DNA of 64,000 bases from Streptomyces lincolnensis (GTDB lineage Bacteria > Actinomycetota > Actinomycetes > Streptomycetales > Streptomycetaceae). The DNA is taken from the NCBI RefSeq assembly GCF_001685355.1, contig NZ_CP016438.1, forward strand, positions 3,782,001-3,846,000, in the 5' to 3' direction. A program made the position numbers and the translations under genes. Shown here in pieces: positions 36,788 through 45,717 of the stretch. The notes under the pieces were generated by a model. The model did no database searches. It was not told the DNA's origin and saw only the letters and a program-made list of their open reading frames with translations. Numbering within the stretch: position 1 is the first letter of the stretch; the number at the start of each line of letters is the position of its first letter.

Positions 36788-37326
36788 GCCCCACGACCTT
36801 CACCTTCCGCCCCCTGGACCCCCTCAAGGACGCCGAGCTGCTGCACTCCTGGCTCACCCACCCCAAGGCGGCCTTCTGGATGATGCAGGACGCCCGGCTG
36901 GAGGACGTCGAGCGCGCGTACATGGAGATCGCCGCCGACGAGCACCAGCAGGCGCTGCTCGGCCTAGACGACAGGGGCGTCCCCGTCTTCCTGATGGAGC
37001 GGTACGACCCCGCCCACCGCGAGCTGGTCGGCCTGTACGAGCCCCGGCCGGGCGATGTCGGCATGCACTTCCTCACCCCCGCGACGGACACCCCCGTGCA
37101 CGGGTTCACGCGGTCCGTCATCACCGCCGTGATGGCCCACCTCTTCGAGGACCCGGCGGTGCAGCGCGTCGTCGTGGAACCGGACGTGACCAACAAGGCC
37201 GTCCACGCCCTGAACGAAGCGGTCGGGTTCGTGCCCGAGCGCGAGATCCAGAAGCCGGAGAAGAAGGCGTTGTTGAGCTTCTGCACCCGTCAGCAGTTCG
37301 TCGCGGCGGCGGGGGTGCCCGCATGA
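36784..37326 (+). CDS. desC: N-hydroxycadaverine acyltransferase DesC
   Basis: A 180-residue GNAT-fold acyltransferase of the IucB/RhbD type. It acylates N-hydroxycadaverine with succinyl- or acetyl-CoA (or other acyl-CoAs) to give the hydroxamate building blocks. Family features include [41 protein letters not shown] and [24 protein letters not shown]. It overlaps both neighbours by 4 bp (ATGA), the signature of a tightly coupled operon. Confidence 0.94.
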   Translation: MSPTTFTFRPLDPLKDAELLHSWLTHPKAAFWMMQDARLEDVERAYMEIAADEHQQALLGLDDRGVPVFLMERYDPAHRELVGLYEPRPGDVGMHFLTPATDTPVHGFTRSVITAVMAHLFEDPAVQRVVVEPDVTNKAVHALNEAVGFVPEREIQKPEKKALLSFCTRQQFVAAAGVPA

Positions 37327-39095
37327 CCCTCGCCGACGCCGTGGCCCACCTCTCCCCCGACCGCTGGGAGAAGGCCAACCGCCTCCTCATCCGCAAGGCC
37401 CTGGCCGAGTTCGCGCACGAGCGGCTGCTCGCGCCCGAGGAGACGGACAAGGCCCAGTACGTCGTCCGCAGCGACGACGGCCTGACCCGCTACGATTTCA
37501 CGGCCGCCCGCCACGCCCTGGACCACTGGCAGGTCGACGCCGACTCCATCACCCGGCACCGCGACGGCGGCGAACTCCCCCTCGCCGCCCTGGACTTCTT
37601 CATCGAACTGAAGGACACCCTCGGTCTGAGCGAGGAGATCCTGCCGGTCTACCTGGAGGAGATCTCCTCCACCCTCTCCGGCACCTGCTACAAACTCACC
37701 AAACCGCAGATCCCGGTCGCCGAGCTCGCGAAGAGCGGCTTCCAGGACATCGAGACCGGCATGACCGAGGGCCACCCCTGCTTCGTCGCCAACAACGGAC
37801 GGCTCGGCTTCGGCATCCACGAGTACCTGTCGTACGCCCCCGAGACCGCGAGTCCGGTCCGCCTGGTCTGGCTGGCCGCGCACCGCTCACGGGCGGCGTT
37901 CACGGCGGGTGTCGGCATCGAGTACGAGTCCTTCGTACGGCAGGAGCTGGGCGAGAAGACCGTCGAGCGCTTCGACGGCGTGCTGCGCGACCGCGGCCTC
38001 GACCCGGCCGACTACCTGCTCATCCCGGTCCACCCCTGGCAGTGGTGGAACAAGCTCACCGTCACGTTCGCCGCCGAGGTCGCCCGCGGCCACCTCGTGT
38101 GCCTGGGCGAGGGCGACGACGAGTACCTGGCCCAGCAGTCCATCCGGACCTTCTTCAACCGCTCGGCCCCGGAGAAGCACTACGTGAAGACGGCCCTGTC
38201 CGTCATCAACATGGGCTTCATGCGCGGACTCTCGGCCGCCTACATGGAGGCGACCCCGGCGATCAACGACTGGCTGGCCCAGCTGATCGAGGGCGACCCG
38301 ATCCTGAAGCCGACGGGCCTGTCGATCATCCGCGAGCGGGCGGCGGTCGGCTACCGGCACCTGGAGTACGAGAAGGCTACGGACCGCTACTCGCCGTACC
38401 GCAAGATGCTGGCCGCGCTGTGGCGCGAGAGCCCGGTGTCCTCACTCCAGGACGGCGAGTCGCTCGCGACGATGGCCTCCCTGGTCCATGTGGACCACGA
38501 GGGCGCCTCCTTCGCGGGCGCGCTGATCGAGCGGTCCGGGCTGACCCCGACCCAGTGGCTGCGCCGCTACCTGCGGGCCTACTACACCCCGCTGCTGCAC
38601 AGCTTCTACGCCTACGACCTGGTGTTCATGCCGCACGGCGAGAACGTCATCCTGGTCCTGAAGGACGGCGTGGTCGAGCGCGCGATCTACAAGGACATCG
38701 CCGAGGAGATCGCGGTCATGGACCCGGACGCGGTGCTGCCGCCGACGGTCGAGCGGCTGCGCGTGGACGTCCCCGAGGACAAGAAGCTCCTGTCGATCTT
38801 CACGGACGTCTTCGACTGCTTCTTCCGCTTCCTCGCCGCGAATCTCGCCGCCGAGGGAATCCTGGAGGAGGAGGACTTCTGGCGGACGGTCGCGGAGGTC
38901 ACCCGCGACTACCAGCACTCGGTGCCCGAACTCGCCGAGAAGTTCGAGCGGTACGACATGTTCGCGCCCGAGTTCGCGCTGTCCTGCCTCAACCGCCTCC
39001 AACTGCGCGACAACAGGCAGATGGTGGACCTGGCCGACCCGGCCGGCGCCCTCCAGCTGATCGGCACCCTGGACAACCCCCTCGCGGGTCTGTGA
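37323..39095 (+). CDS. desD: NRPS-independent siderophore synthetase DesD
   Basis: A 590-residue IucA/IucC-family NIS synthetase that oligomerises and cyclises N-hydroxy-N-succinylcadaverine to desferrioxamine E, or mixed units to desferrioxamine B, using ATP. Recognisable parts are EGHPCFVANNGRLGFGIHEYLSYAPE, the ATP-site IPVHPWQWWNK, KTALSVINMGFMRGLSAAYMEATPAIN, and HSFYAYDLVFMPHGENVILVLKDG. The true start is the ATG at 37323 overlapping the desC stop; the frame is open for another 690 nt upstream through desB and desC. A GC-rich hairpin terminator follows. Confidence 0.95.
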   Translation: MTLADAVAHLSPDRWEKANRLLIRKALAEFAHERLLAPEETDKAQYVVRSDDGLTRYDFTAARHALDHWQVDADSITRHRDGGELPLAALDFFIELKDTLGLSEEILPVYLEEISSTLSGTCYKLTKPQIPVAELAKSGFQDIETGMTEGHPCFVANNGRLGFGIHEYLSYAPETASPVRLVWLAAHRSRAAFTAGVGIEYESFVRQELGEKTVERFDGVLRDRGLDPADYLLIPVHPWQWWNKLTVTFAAEVARGHLVCLGEGDDEYLAQQSIRTFFNRSAPEKHYVKTALSVINMGFMRGLSAAYMEATPAINDWLAQLIEGDPILKPTGLSIIRERAAVGYRHLEYEKATDRYSPYRKMLAALWRESPVSSLQDGESLATMASLVHVDHEGASFAGALIERSGLTPTQWLRRYLRAYYTPLLHSFYAYDLVFMPHGENVILVLKDGVVERAIYKDIAEEIAVMDPDAVLPPTVERLRVDVPEDKKLLSIFTDVFDCFFRFLAANLAAEGILEEEDFWRTVAEVTRDYQHSVPELAEKFERYDMFAPEFALSCLNRLQLRDNRQMVDLADPAGALQLIGTLDNPLAGL

Positions 39096-39114
39096 CGGAC
39101 CCCCACGACCGGGC

Positions 39115-39145
39115 GGGGCTCGGGAGTACGGTCCTCCCGGGCCCC
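39115..39145 (+). terminator. hairpin terminator after desD
   Basis: GGGGCTCGGGAG pairs with CTCCCGGGCCCC (12 bp with one G-T pair, 7-nt loop) and is followed by the T-rich GTCTTCTTTCTG. Confidence 0.82.
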
Positions 39146-39213
39146 GTCTTCTTTCTGTGCCTCCTTTCGCGCCTGTCTCCTTTCGCGCCGGTCTGCGCCG
39201 GGCACCCGAATGC

Positions 39214-39219
39214 CAGAAT
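39214..39219 (+). promoter_or_regulatory. -10-like hexamer, leaderless start
   Basis: CAGAAT ends 6 nt before the ATG at 39226 and there is no Shine-Dalgarno sequence, so a leaderless transcript is likely. Confidence 0.4.
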
Positions 39220-39225
39220 TGCCGC

Positions 39226-40119
39226 ATGGCGGAAATCATCCAGAAGGACGGCACGTGGGTTTTCGACGGCGACGCCCTGCGGCTGACTCCCGGACGGGAC
39301 AAGAACGTCAGTCTGCTCCGCAAGAGCCTGGGTGAACTCGTCCTCCCCCTGGGCGCGTTGGCCGGGGTCTCCTTCGAACAGGGCAAGAAGACGGGCCGGT
39401 TGAGGCTGCGCCTGCGGGACGGCTCCGATCCGCTGCTGCTGGCGACCGGCGGCCGGCTCGGCGAACCGCACGACCCCTATCAGCTGGCGGTCGAGTCCGA
39501 CCGGTACGGCGTGGCCGAGTACTTCGTCGACGAGGTCCGCAACGCGCTGCTCCTGGACCAGGTCCCGGCCGACCCGGTGGACGCGTATCTGCTGCCGGGC
39601 CCGTCGGTCCCGCTGTCCGTCTCGGCCGGGGACGGCACCGCGAGCTTCGACGGCGAGCACATACGGCTGGAGTGGAACTGGAAGACGGAGGACGCCAAGG
39701 CCGCCGCCGGGGCCCGCACGCTCGCCCTGACCGACCTGGTCGGCGTGGAGTGGCATCCCGCGGTCGGGCTGGAGAACGGCCATCTGCGCTTCACCGTGCG
39801 CAACGCCCCGACCAAGGCCCCGCCCAAGTACGACCCGAACGCCGTGGAGCTGTGGGGCTTCAAGAAGGACCCGCTGATGGCGATGGTCGCGGCGGCGGTC
39901 CAGGCCAGGCTTCCGCACCCGGCCCGGGCCGCCGCCAAGGACGTACTCCACACACGAGACGGACGACCGGAAGTGCCCTCTCCCCCGGTCCCCGCCGCCG
40001 AGGACGACCACGACGCCCTCCTGCGCCGCCTGCGCGAGCTCGGGGAGCTGCACCGCACGGGCGTGCTGACGGACGAGGAGTTCACCCTGGCCAAACAGGC
40101 GATCCTCAAGCGGATGTGA
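39226..40119 (+). CDS. DUF4429 / SHOCT domain protein
   Basis: The 297-residue soluble protein has two copies of a DUF4429-type PH-like domain: IIQKDGTWVFDGDALRLTPGRDKN at the start, and SAGDGTASFDGEHIRLEWNW from about residue 130. It ends with a SHOCT motif (ALLRRLRELGELHRTGVLTDEEFTLAKQAILKRM), an oligomerisation element often found at protein ends. The biochemical role of the family is unknown. The frame runs back to 39157, but the ATG at 39226 begins the domain and has a -10-like hexamer right before it. It converges on the metallophosphatase with a 17-bp gap. Confidence 0.78.
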   Translation: MAEIIQKDGTWVFDGDALRLTPGRDKNVSLLRKSLGELVLPLGALAGVSFEQGKKTGRLRLRLRDGSDPLLLATGGRLGEPHDPYQLAVESDRYGVAEYFVDEVRNALLLDQVPADPVDAYLLPGPSVPLSVSAGDGTASFDGEHIRLEWNWKTEDAKAAAGARTLALTDLVGVEWHPAVGLENGHLRFTVRNAPTKAPPKYDPNAVELWGFKKDPLMAMVAAAVQARLPHPARAAAKDVLHTRDGRPEVPSPPVPAAEDDHDALLRRLRELGELHRTGVLTDEEFTLAKQAILKRM

Positions 40120-40136
40120 CGGCCGGACGAGAGCCG

Positions 40137-41714
40137 CTACTTCGCCTTGCGGGCCACCGTGAAGTGGTCGATCCGGTCACCGGTCTCGGCGATGCCCTGG
40201 ACCTTCAGCCTGGCGTAGTGGCCCCGCGGGGCGGGCTCGACGTCCACGCGCAGGAAGGAGTAGTCGAGGTAGCGCACCCGGGACCAGGCGACGGTCTCGT
40301 TCACCTTGCCGTCCTTGGTGTTGACGAAGGAGGCCACCGAGTCGCGCTCGTTCAGGTGCCCCTCGTAGGAGTCCGGCGCGGAGAAGGCGTACAGGCTCCT
40401 GCCGGCCGCGCCCGCCGTGACGTAGACGACGCCCTCGGTCTCGGGGTAGGCCGTGTCGCCGATGGCGAGCTTCTTGGTGACCTTGTCGCCCTTGATGACG
40501 TCGGTGCGCTCGTACTGGTGGTTGTGGCCGTTGATGACCAGGTCGACCTGGTACTTCTCGATCAGCGGCACCCACTCCTGGCGAACGCCCCCCTCCGAGG
40601 CGTGCGCGGTGGAGGTGCAGTACGCGCAGTGGTGGAAGAAGACGATGACGAAGTCGATGTCGTGCGCGGCCCGGAACTTCCTGAGCTGCCCCTCGAACCA
40701 CGTGGTCTGGGTGCCGCCGGAGAGGCCGAGGTTGGCGGGGATCTCGTACGACACGTCGTTCGGGTCGAGCGAGATGATCGCCGTGTTGCCGTAGACGAAG
40801 GAGTAGACGCCCGGCAGGTTCTTCTTGTCCGGCCCGTTGTCGGGGAGCGTGAAACGGGCCTCCTCGCCGCCGTAGCCGTTGGGCGAGTACCAGGCCTCCA
40901 TGTCGTGGTTGCCGTAACTCACCATCCACGGCACGGACTTGGCGACCGACTCGGTCTGGGCGAGGAACTGGTCCCACACCCGCGAGTCGAAGCCGGTGTC
41001 GGCGGACTTGCCCTGGCCGGCGGGGTCGGCGTAGGCGATGTCGCCGGCGTGCAGGTGGAAGGCCGGGTTCTGGCCGAGCAGCAGGCTGTCGTTGGCGAGG
41101 CCGTGGTAGCCGACGCCCTGGTCGCCGAAGGCCGTGAAGGTGAACGGCTTCTTGTGCGCGGGCGCGGTGGTGAAGGTGCCGAGGGTGCCGAGCAGGTGCG
41201 GCTCGGCCGGGTCGAAGCCCTGGTGGCCGACGCCGTAGTAGTACGTCCGGCCCGGCCGCAGGTGGGTCAGTGCCGCGTGGACGTAGTACTGGGTGTGGTC
41301 GGCGCTCGCGCCGACGCCGGCCGGTGTGTAGAGGGTGCGTACCTCCGCCTCGATCTTGCGGGAGAGGTCCCAGGGGTGGGCGCCGATCCGGATGAAGGGC
41401 TTCTTCACCGCGACCGGGACCTGCCAGGAGACGGTCATCTCGGTGCGCGGGTCGTTGCCGTAGGCGAGGTGGCGGCCGAAGGGGGCGACGAGAGCGCCGT
41501 CGACGGTCGTGGCGCTCGCGAAGGTCGTGGTGGGGGTGGCGGCCTGGGCGGTGGCGCCCGGTACGAACGCGCCACCGGCGACGGCGCCCAGTGTGACCGC
41601 GCCGCCCCTGATCATCGTGCGCCGGGAGAATCTGGCGCGCAGGTACTCGTGCTGCTCGGCCATGCTCATGCGCTCGGCGAGCTGCTCGGGTACGCCCATG
41701 CGAGGAATGTCCAT
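40137..41714 (-). CDS. Tat-exported purple-acid-type metallophosphatase
   Basis: The 525-residue protein carries a twin-arginine signal (ARFSRRTMIRGGAVTLGAVAGG) set about 28 residues in. An N-terminal FN3-like domain follows (MTVSWQVPVAVKKPFIRIG ... HLRPGRTYYYGVG). The calcineurin-type domain shows the full binuclear metal set: FGDQG, HAGDIAYAD, SYGNHDME, VFFHHCAYC and INGHNHQYER. Secreted phosphoesterase activity is expected. I see no clear PHO boxes in the upstream gap. The start could be ATG 41714 or the ATG at 41699; neither has a good ribosome binding site. Confidence 0.85.
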   Translation of the reverse strand: MDIPRMGVPEQLAERMSMAEQHEYLRARFSRRTMIRGGAVTLGAVAGGAFVPGATAQAATPTTTFASATTVDGALVAPFGRHLAYGNDPRTEMTVSWQVPVAVKKPFIRIGAHPWDLSRKIEAEVRTLYTPAGVGASADHTQYYVHAALTHLRPGRTYYYGVGHQGFDPAEPHLLGTLGTFTTAPAHKKPFTFTAFGDQGVGYHGLANDSLLLGQNPAFHLHAGDIAYADPAGQGKSADTGFDSRVWDQFLAQTESVAKSVPWMVSYGNHDMEAWYSPNGYGGEEARFTLPDNGPDKKNLPGVYSFVYGNTAIISLDPNDVSYEIPANLGLSGGTQTTWFEGQLRKFRAAHDIDFVIVFFHHCAYCTSTAHASEGGVRQEWVPLIEKYQVDLVINGHNHQYERTDVIKGDKVTKKLAIGDTAYPETEGVVYVTAGAAGRSLYAFSAPDSYEGHLNERDSVASFVNTKDGKVNETVAWSRVRYLDYSFLRVDVEPAPRGHYARLKVQGIAETGDRIDHFTVARKAK

Positions 41715-41825
41715 GGCGTCTGAAACTCGTCTCCTCAGGCGACGAGCCGCAGGACCACGGGTGGACGGCGCACGAACAGGCGCTCATGACAGGTTCAACG
41801 TTCCCCCAAAGATCCGCCACAGGGC

Positions 41826-41845
41826 CCTGCCCGAAATCGGGCAGG
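41826..41845 (+). promoter_or_regulatory. hairpin directly ahead of the small gene at 41850
   Basis: CCTGCCCG and CGGGCAGG form an 8-bp stem with a 4-nt loop, followed by ATTCTT. The right arm holds the only Shine-Dalgarno-like sequence (GCAGGA) for the TTG at 41850, so it may be either a terminator or a translation-blocking hairpin. Confidence 0.45.
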
Positions 41846-41849
41846 ATTC

Positions 41850-42143
41850 TTGCGAAACGCCTTCCGGTACCCCAGGATCTACCGGGTGCACGACGAACTT
41901 GTTGATCATCTGACGCGGTCCACGCCCCTCGGCCGGGGCGAGGCGCTGCGTGTGATCCAGGACGTGCTCGCGTACTTCGACGAGACGACCGAGGACTACG
42001 TCCGTCGCCGCCACCGCGAACTCCAGGCCCAGGGCCTGGTGAACGCGGAGATCTTCGGACGGATCGAGGCGGACCTGAAATATCGAGCGGTGGCGCCGCC
42101 GGAGCTGACACTGAGGCAGTTGCGCCGCATGGTCTACGGCTAA
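41850..42143 (+). CDS. small conserved protein upstream of glmS, unknown function
   Basis: The 97-residue product is highly charged and mostly helical (EALRVIQDVLAYFDETTEDYVRRRHRELQAQGLVNAEIFGRIEADLKYRAV), with a conserved-looking C-terminus (PPELTLRQLRRMVYG). It has no membrane segment or signal. The start is uncertain: TTG 41850 has GCAGGA 5 nt upstream, while GTG 41886 would give an 85-residue protein beginning HDELVDHL. It ends 13 nt before glmS and is probably co-transcribed with it. The motif content suggests a small DNA- or protein-binding factor, but no family was recognised. Confidence 0.6.
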   Translation: MRNAFRYPRIYRVHDELVDHLTRSTPLGRGEALRVIQDVLAYFDETTEDYVRRRHRELQAQGLVNAEIFGRIEADLKYRAVAPPELTLRQLRRMVYG

Positions 42144-42156
42144 GGGACACATCTGT

Positions 42157-43974
42157 ATGTGCGGAATTGTCGGATACATCGGGAAGCGTGACGTCGCTCC
42201 CCTCCTGCTGGAGGGCCTTCAGCGGCTGGAGTACCGGGGCTACGACTCGGCCGGCATAGTCGTCACCTCCCCCAAGGCGGCCGGGCTGAAGATGGTCAAG
42301 GCCAAGGGCCGCGTGCGCGACCTGGAGGCCAGGGTCCCGGCCCGCTTCAAGGGCACCACCGGTATCGCCCACACCCGCTGGGCCACCCATGGCGCCCCCT
42401 CCGACGTGAACGCCCACCCGCACATGGACGCCGAGGGCAAGGTCGCCGTCGTCCACAACGGCATCATCGACAACGCCTCCGACCTGCGCCGCAAGCTGGA
42501 GGCGGACGGCGTCGAGTTCCTCTCCGAGACGGACACCGAGGTCCTGGTCCACCTCATCGCCCGCGCCCAGGGCGAGAAGCTGGAGGACAAGGTCCGCGAG
42601 ACCCTCCGGGTCATCGAGGGCACCTACGGCATCGCCGTCCTGCACGCCGACTTCCCCGACCGGATCGTGGTCGCCCGCAACGGCTCCCCGGTCGTCCTCG
42701 GCATCGGCGAGAAGGAGATGTTCGTCGCCTCGGACATCGCCGCGCTGGTCGCCCACACCCGGCAGATAGTGACGCTGGACGACGGCGAGATGGCCACCCT
42801 GAAGGCCGACGACTTCCGCACCTACACGACGGAGGGCACCCGCACCACCGCGGAGCCCACCACCGTGGAGTGGGAGGCCGCCTCCTACGACATGGGCGGC
42901 CACGACACCTACATGCACAAGGAGATCCACGAGCAGGCCGACGCCGTGGACCGCGTGCTGCGCGGCCGCATCGACGACCGCTTCTCCACCGTGCACCTCG
43001 GCGGCCTCAACCTGGATGCCCGCGAGGCCCGCCGGATCCGCCGCGTGAAGATCCTCGGCTGCGGCACCTCGTACCACGCGGGCATGATCGGCGCCCAGAT
43101 GATCGAGGAGCTGGCCCGCATCCCCGCCGACGCCGAGCCGGCCTCGGAGTTCCGCTACCGCAACGCGGTCGTGGACCCCGACACGCTCTACGTGGCCGTC
43201 TCCCAGTCCGGCGAGACCTACGACGTCCTGGCCGCCGTCCAGGAGCTGAAGCGCAAGGGCGCGCGGGTCCTGGGCGTGGTGAACGTGGTCGGCTCCGCGA
43301 TCGCCCGGGAGGCCGACGGCGGTATCTACGTCCACGCGGGCCCCGAGGTCTGCGTGGTGTCCACCAAGTGCTTCACGAACACGACGGTGGCCTTCGCGCT
43401 GTTGGCCCTGCACCTGGGCCGCACCCGCGACCTCTCCGTCCGCGACGGCAAGCGGATCATCGCCGGCCTGCGCAGGCTGCCCGCGCAGATCGCCGAGATG
43501 CTGGAGCAGGAGGAGCAGATCAAGAAGCTGGCCGAGCAGTACGCCGAGGCCCGCTCCATGCTCTTCATCGGCCGCGTCCGGGGCTACCCGGTCGCCCGTG
43601 AGGCCTCCCTGAAGCTCAAGGAGGTCTCCTACATCCACGCCGAGGCCTACCCCGCCTCCGAGCTCAAGCACGGCCCCCTGGCCCTCATCGAGCCCGCCCT
43701 GCCCACGGTCGCCATCGTCCCCGACGACGACCTCCTGGAGAAGAACCGCGCCGCCCTGGAGGAGATCAAGGCCCGCAGCGGCCGCATCCTCGCGGTGGCC
43801 CACCAGGAACAGGAGAAGGCCGACCAGACGATCGTCGTCCCGAAGAACGAGGACGAACTCGACCCCATCCTGATGGGCATCCCCCTCCAACTCCTCGCCT
43901 ACCACACGGCCTTGGCCCTGGGCAGGGACATCGACAAGCCGCGCAACCTCGCAAAATCAGTAACGGTTGAGTAA
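42157..43974 (+). CDS. glmS: glutamine-fructose-6-phosphate aminotransferase (isomerizing)
   Basis: A 605-residue enzyme that makes glucosamine-6-phosphate from fructose-6-phosphate and glutamine, the entry to peptidoglycan and N-acetylglucosamine metabolism. Cys2 is exposed as the N-terminal nucleophile after Met removal (MCGIVGYIG). The glutaminase domain shows RLEYRGYDSAG, HTRWATHG and HNGIIDN. The two SIS domains contain LGCGTSYHAGM, SQSGETYDVLAAV and KEVSYIHAEAYPASELKHGPLALI, and the chain ends with NLAKSVTVE. Streptomyces usually carry two glmS genes; this position corresponds to the copy near adpA. AAGGGA lies about 8 nt before the ATG. Confidence 0.94.
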   Translation: MCGIVGYIGKRDVAPLLLEGLQRLEYRGYDSAGIVVTSPKAAGLKMVKAKGRVRDLEARVPARFKGTTGIAHTRWATHGAPSDVNAHPHMDAEGKVAVVHNGIIDNASDLRRKLEADGVEFLSETDTEVLVHLIARAQGEKLEDKVRETLRVIEGTYGIAVLHADFPDRIVVARNGSPVVLGIGEKEMFVASDIAALVAHTRQIVTLDDGEMATLKADDFRTYTTEGTRTTAEPTTVEWEAASYDMGGHDTYMHKEIHEQADAVDRVLRGRIDDRFSTVHLGGLNLDAREARRIRRVKILGCGTSYHAGMIGAQMIEELARIPADAEPASEFRYRNAVVDPDTLYVAVSQSGETYDVLAAVQELKRKGARVLGVVNVVGSAIAREADGGIYVHAGPEVCVVSTKCFTNTTVAFALLALHLGRTRDLSVRDGKRIIAGLRRLPAQIAEMLEQEEQIKKLAEQYAEARSMLFIGRVRGYPVAREASLKLKEVSYIHAEAYPASELKHGPLALIEPALPTVAIVPDDDLLEKNRAALEEIKARSGRILAVAHQEQEKADQTIVVPKNEDELDPILMGIPLQLLAYHTALALGRDIDKPRNLAKSVTVE

Positions 43975-43982
43975 GTAACCTC

Positions 43983-44005
43983 AGGGGCGCGAGGAACTGC
44001 GCGAC
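43983..44005. repeat. dispersed Streptomyces intergenic repeat, copy 2
   Basis: The reverse complement reads GTCGCGCAGTTCCTCGCGCCCCT, one base different from copy 1 at 32946-32969. It starts 8 nt after the glmS stop codon. Confidence 0.7.
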
Positions 44006-44041
44006 AAGCCCCCACGCACCCGCAGAGGCCACACAACAAGG

Positions 44042-44080
44042 ACGGACCCCCCGTGATGCCACCAATCACAGGGGGTCCGT
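44042..44080. terminator. bidirectional hairpin terminator between glmS and the YaaH-like gene
   Basis: ACGGACCCCC pairs with GGGGGTCCGT. After one mismatch the inner GTGAT pairs with ATCAC around a 7-nt loop. The two flanking genes converge. Confidence 0.85.
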
Positions 44081-44121
44081 TCAGAACGCCGGGAAGCCGC
44101 CCAACTCCCCAGCCTGCGCAG

Positions 44122-44685
44122 CTAACCGGTGGCCGTCACGCCCCGGCCGGCAGCGCGTCGAGGAAGAACCGTCGGCCAGTGCGCGAGCATCGCCGTGGCC
44201 GCGTACCAGGCCACCGCCCCAGCCGCGACGGCGAACCATCCGCCGACCTTCGCCAGACCGTCGTTCTCGGCGAAGTTCGCGATGGCGAGCAGCACCAGGG
44301 CGACGACGAACAACCCGTATGTTCCCTTGGCGAGTTGATCGCCGACGGCGAGTGCCAGGGACAGCGCCACGAGGGCGAACAGCAGGAGGAACAGTCCGGC
44401 GGCGTTGGCGGAGACCTGGTCGTCCACGGAGACGGCCCAGGTGAACCACAGTGCGCCGAGTGCGGAGAAGGCCGTACCGGTGACGGTGTCCCGGTCACGG
44501 AACGCCATCAGACCGGCGACGAACAGAGCGACTCCGCCCACGTACTGGGCGATTGATACGGCGTCAGCAGCCGACACACCATCGATCACGTCGGTGTACC
44601 CGAGCCCGAATGCCAACAGGGTGATTCCCAGGGCGAGTCGGCCGACGATCGTGGTGGTGCTTCCCGCGGAGACGTCATTGTCCAC
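44122..44685 (-). CDS. GPR1/FUN34/YaaH-family membrane protein
   Basis: The 187-residue product has six hydrophobic segments and the family pattern GRLALGITLLAFGLGYTDVIDG ... GLMAFRDRDTVTGTAFSALGALWFTWA, as in acetate/succinate channel-type proteins of the YaaH family. The GTG at 44685 has AAGGGAG 6 nt upstream; the frame is open further but lacks family sequence. Transport of acetate or another small weak acid is the known theme of the family; the substrate here is not evident. Confidence 0.75.
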   Translation of the reverse strand: MDNDVSAGSTTTIVGRLALGITLLAFGLGYTDVIDGVSAADAVSIAQYVGGVALFVAGLMAFRDRDTVTGTAFSALGALWFTWAVSVDDQVSANAAGLFLLLFALVALSLALAVGDQLAKGTYGLFVVALVLLAIANFAENDGLAKVGGWFAVAAGAVAWYAATAMLAHWPTVLPRRAAGRGVTATG

Positions 44686-44835
44686 GGCGGGCTCCCTTCG
44701 TGCTGTGCGGTGGTGCGGTGACCGATATATACCCTTCACAAGGGCACAAACACCTCTACGCGCGAGTAGATTTATGCGGCGCACAACAAAGGGGAGGGGG
44801 TACCCAGATCGCATCTCACCTGGGAGAACGACGAG

Positions 44836-45363
44836 TTACGGAATGACAACGACGGGCCGCTTCGCCCGCTTGGCGAGCCGCCCCGCGACGGAGCCGAAGA
44901 TGCGTCCGACGATGCCGTGCGTGGAACCGACGACGATGGCGTCCGCCTCGTACTCGCGGCCCACCTCTTCGAGTTCGTGGCAGATGTCGCCGCCGCGCTC
45001 GACGAGGATCCAGGGCACCTCGGCGAGATAGTCGGCGCAGGCGAGCTCCAGACCGAGCACCTCGGTGCGATGGTCCGGCACGTCGACGAAGACCGGTGGC
45101 TCGCAGCCGGCCCACACCGTGGTGGGCAGCCGGTTGGCGACGTGGACGATGATCAGGCCCGACCCGGAGCGATGGGCCATGCCGATGGCGTACGCGAGGG
45201 CGCGCTCACTGGACGTGGAGCCGTCGAAGCCCACCACGACACCGTGCTTGAAGGCGGGGTCGCAGGAGTGACGTGGCTCTTCCGCCGCCAGGGGCTCGGC
45301 CGCCGTGGGGTCGGCGACGGGCCGCTTGCGGTCCGCGGGTTCGAAGAATTCGTGACCGGCCAT
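44836..45363 (-). CDS. universal stress protein (UspA family)
   Basis: A 175-residue protein with one Usp domain after an N-terminal extension of about 45 residues. The core begins GVVVGFDGSTSSERALAYAIGMA. It ends with the ATP-binding pattern G-2x-G-9x-G-(S/T)-like sequence in VVGSTHGIVGRIFGSVAGRLAKRAKRPVVVIP, so it is probably an ATP-binding stress protein. The ATG at 45363 starts a plausible N-terminus (MAGHEFFEPADRKRP), but the ribosome binding site is weak. Two palindromes lie 60-100 nt upstream and may be operators. Confidence 0.82.
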   Translation of the reverse strand: MAGHEFFEPADRKRPVADPTAAEPLAAEEPRHSCDPAFKHGVVVGFDGSTSSERALAYAIGMAHRSGSGLIIVHVANRLPTTVWAGCEPPVFVDVPDHRTEVLGLELACADYLAEVPWILVERGGDICHELEEVGREYEADAIVVGSTHGIVGRIFGSVAGRLAKRAKRPVVVIP

Positions 45364-45717
45364 GGCTGTCTCGGCGTATAGATCCTTGATCGGGTGGGAC
45401 GACAGTGTGCGGCGGAGCTGTGTCCGGGAATCATCTTCCCAACCCCATACCCCCAAGGGTACGGCTGCACGCCTCCTTAGCCCATCTCCCGCCCGCTGTG
45501 CGCGGGGGTTCCAGGGAGCATGCACGAGGGGCCGCCCGTAACGCAATGGTTGCTGCGCTGTACAGGCGGTTTGCACAGCATTCACTTACCGGGGCTCCAC
45601 AGCGCGGTCGAGAAACGGCCCGATCGGCCCGCTCACCCGTCCGTATGACCCCCCGGCACAGTGACCGACGGATCGAACACGCGTTGAACCCCATGAGCCA
45701 CGCCACAGGGAGCACGC
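45364..45717. other. divergent intergenic region between usp and the pre-adpA membrane gene
   Basis: No gene is convincing here. It contains two palindromes, GGGAA-TCATC-TTCCC (45426-45440) and TACCC-CCAA-GGGTA (45448-45461), 63 and 85 nt upstream of the usp start. A G/C-rich stretch with no clear -10/-35 pair follows towards 45718. Confidence 0.5.

Noticed and set aside
40177..43905. A minus-strand open frame of 1242 codons
   Set aside because: It is antisense to glmS and out of frame with the metallophosphatase; both of those have complete catalytic motifs.
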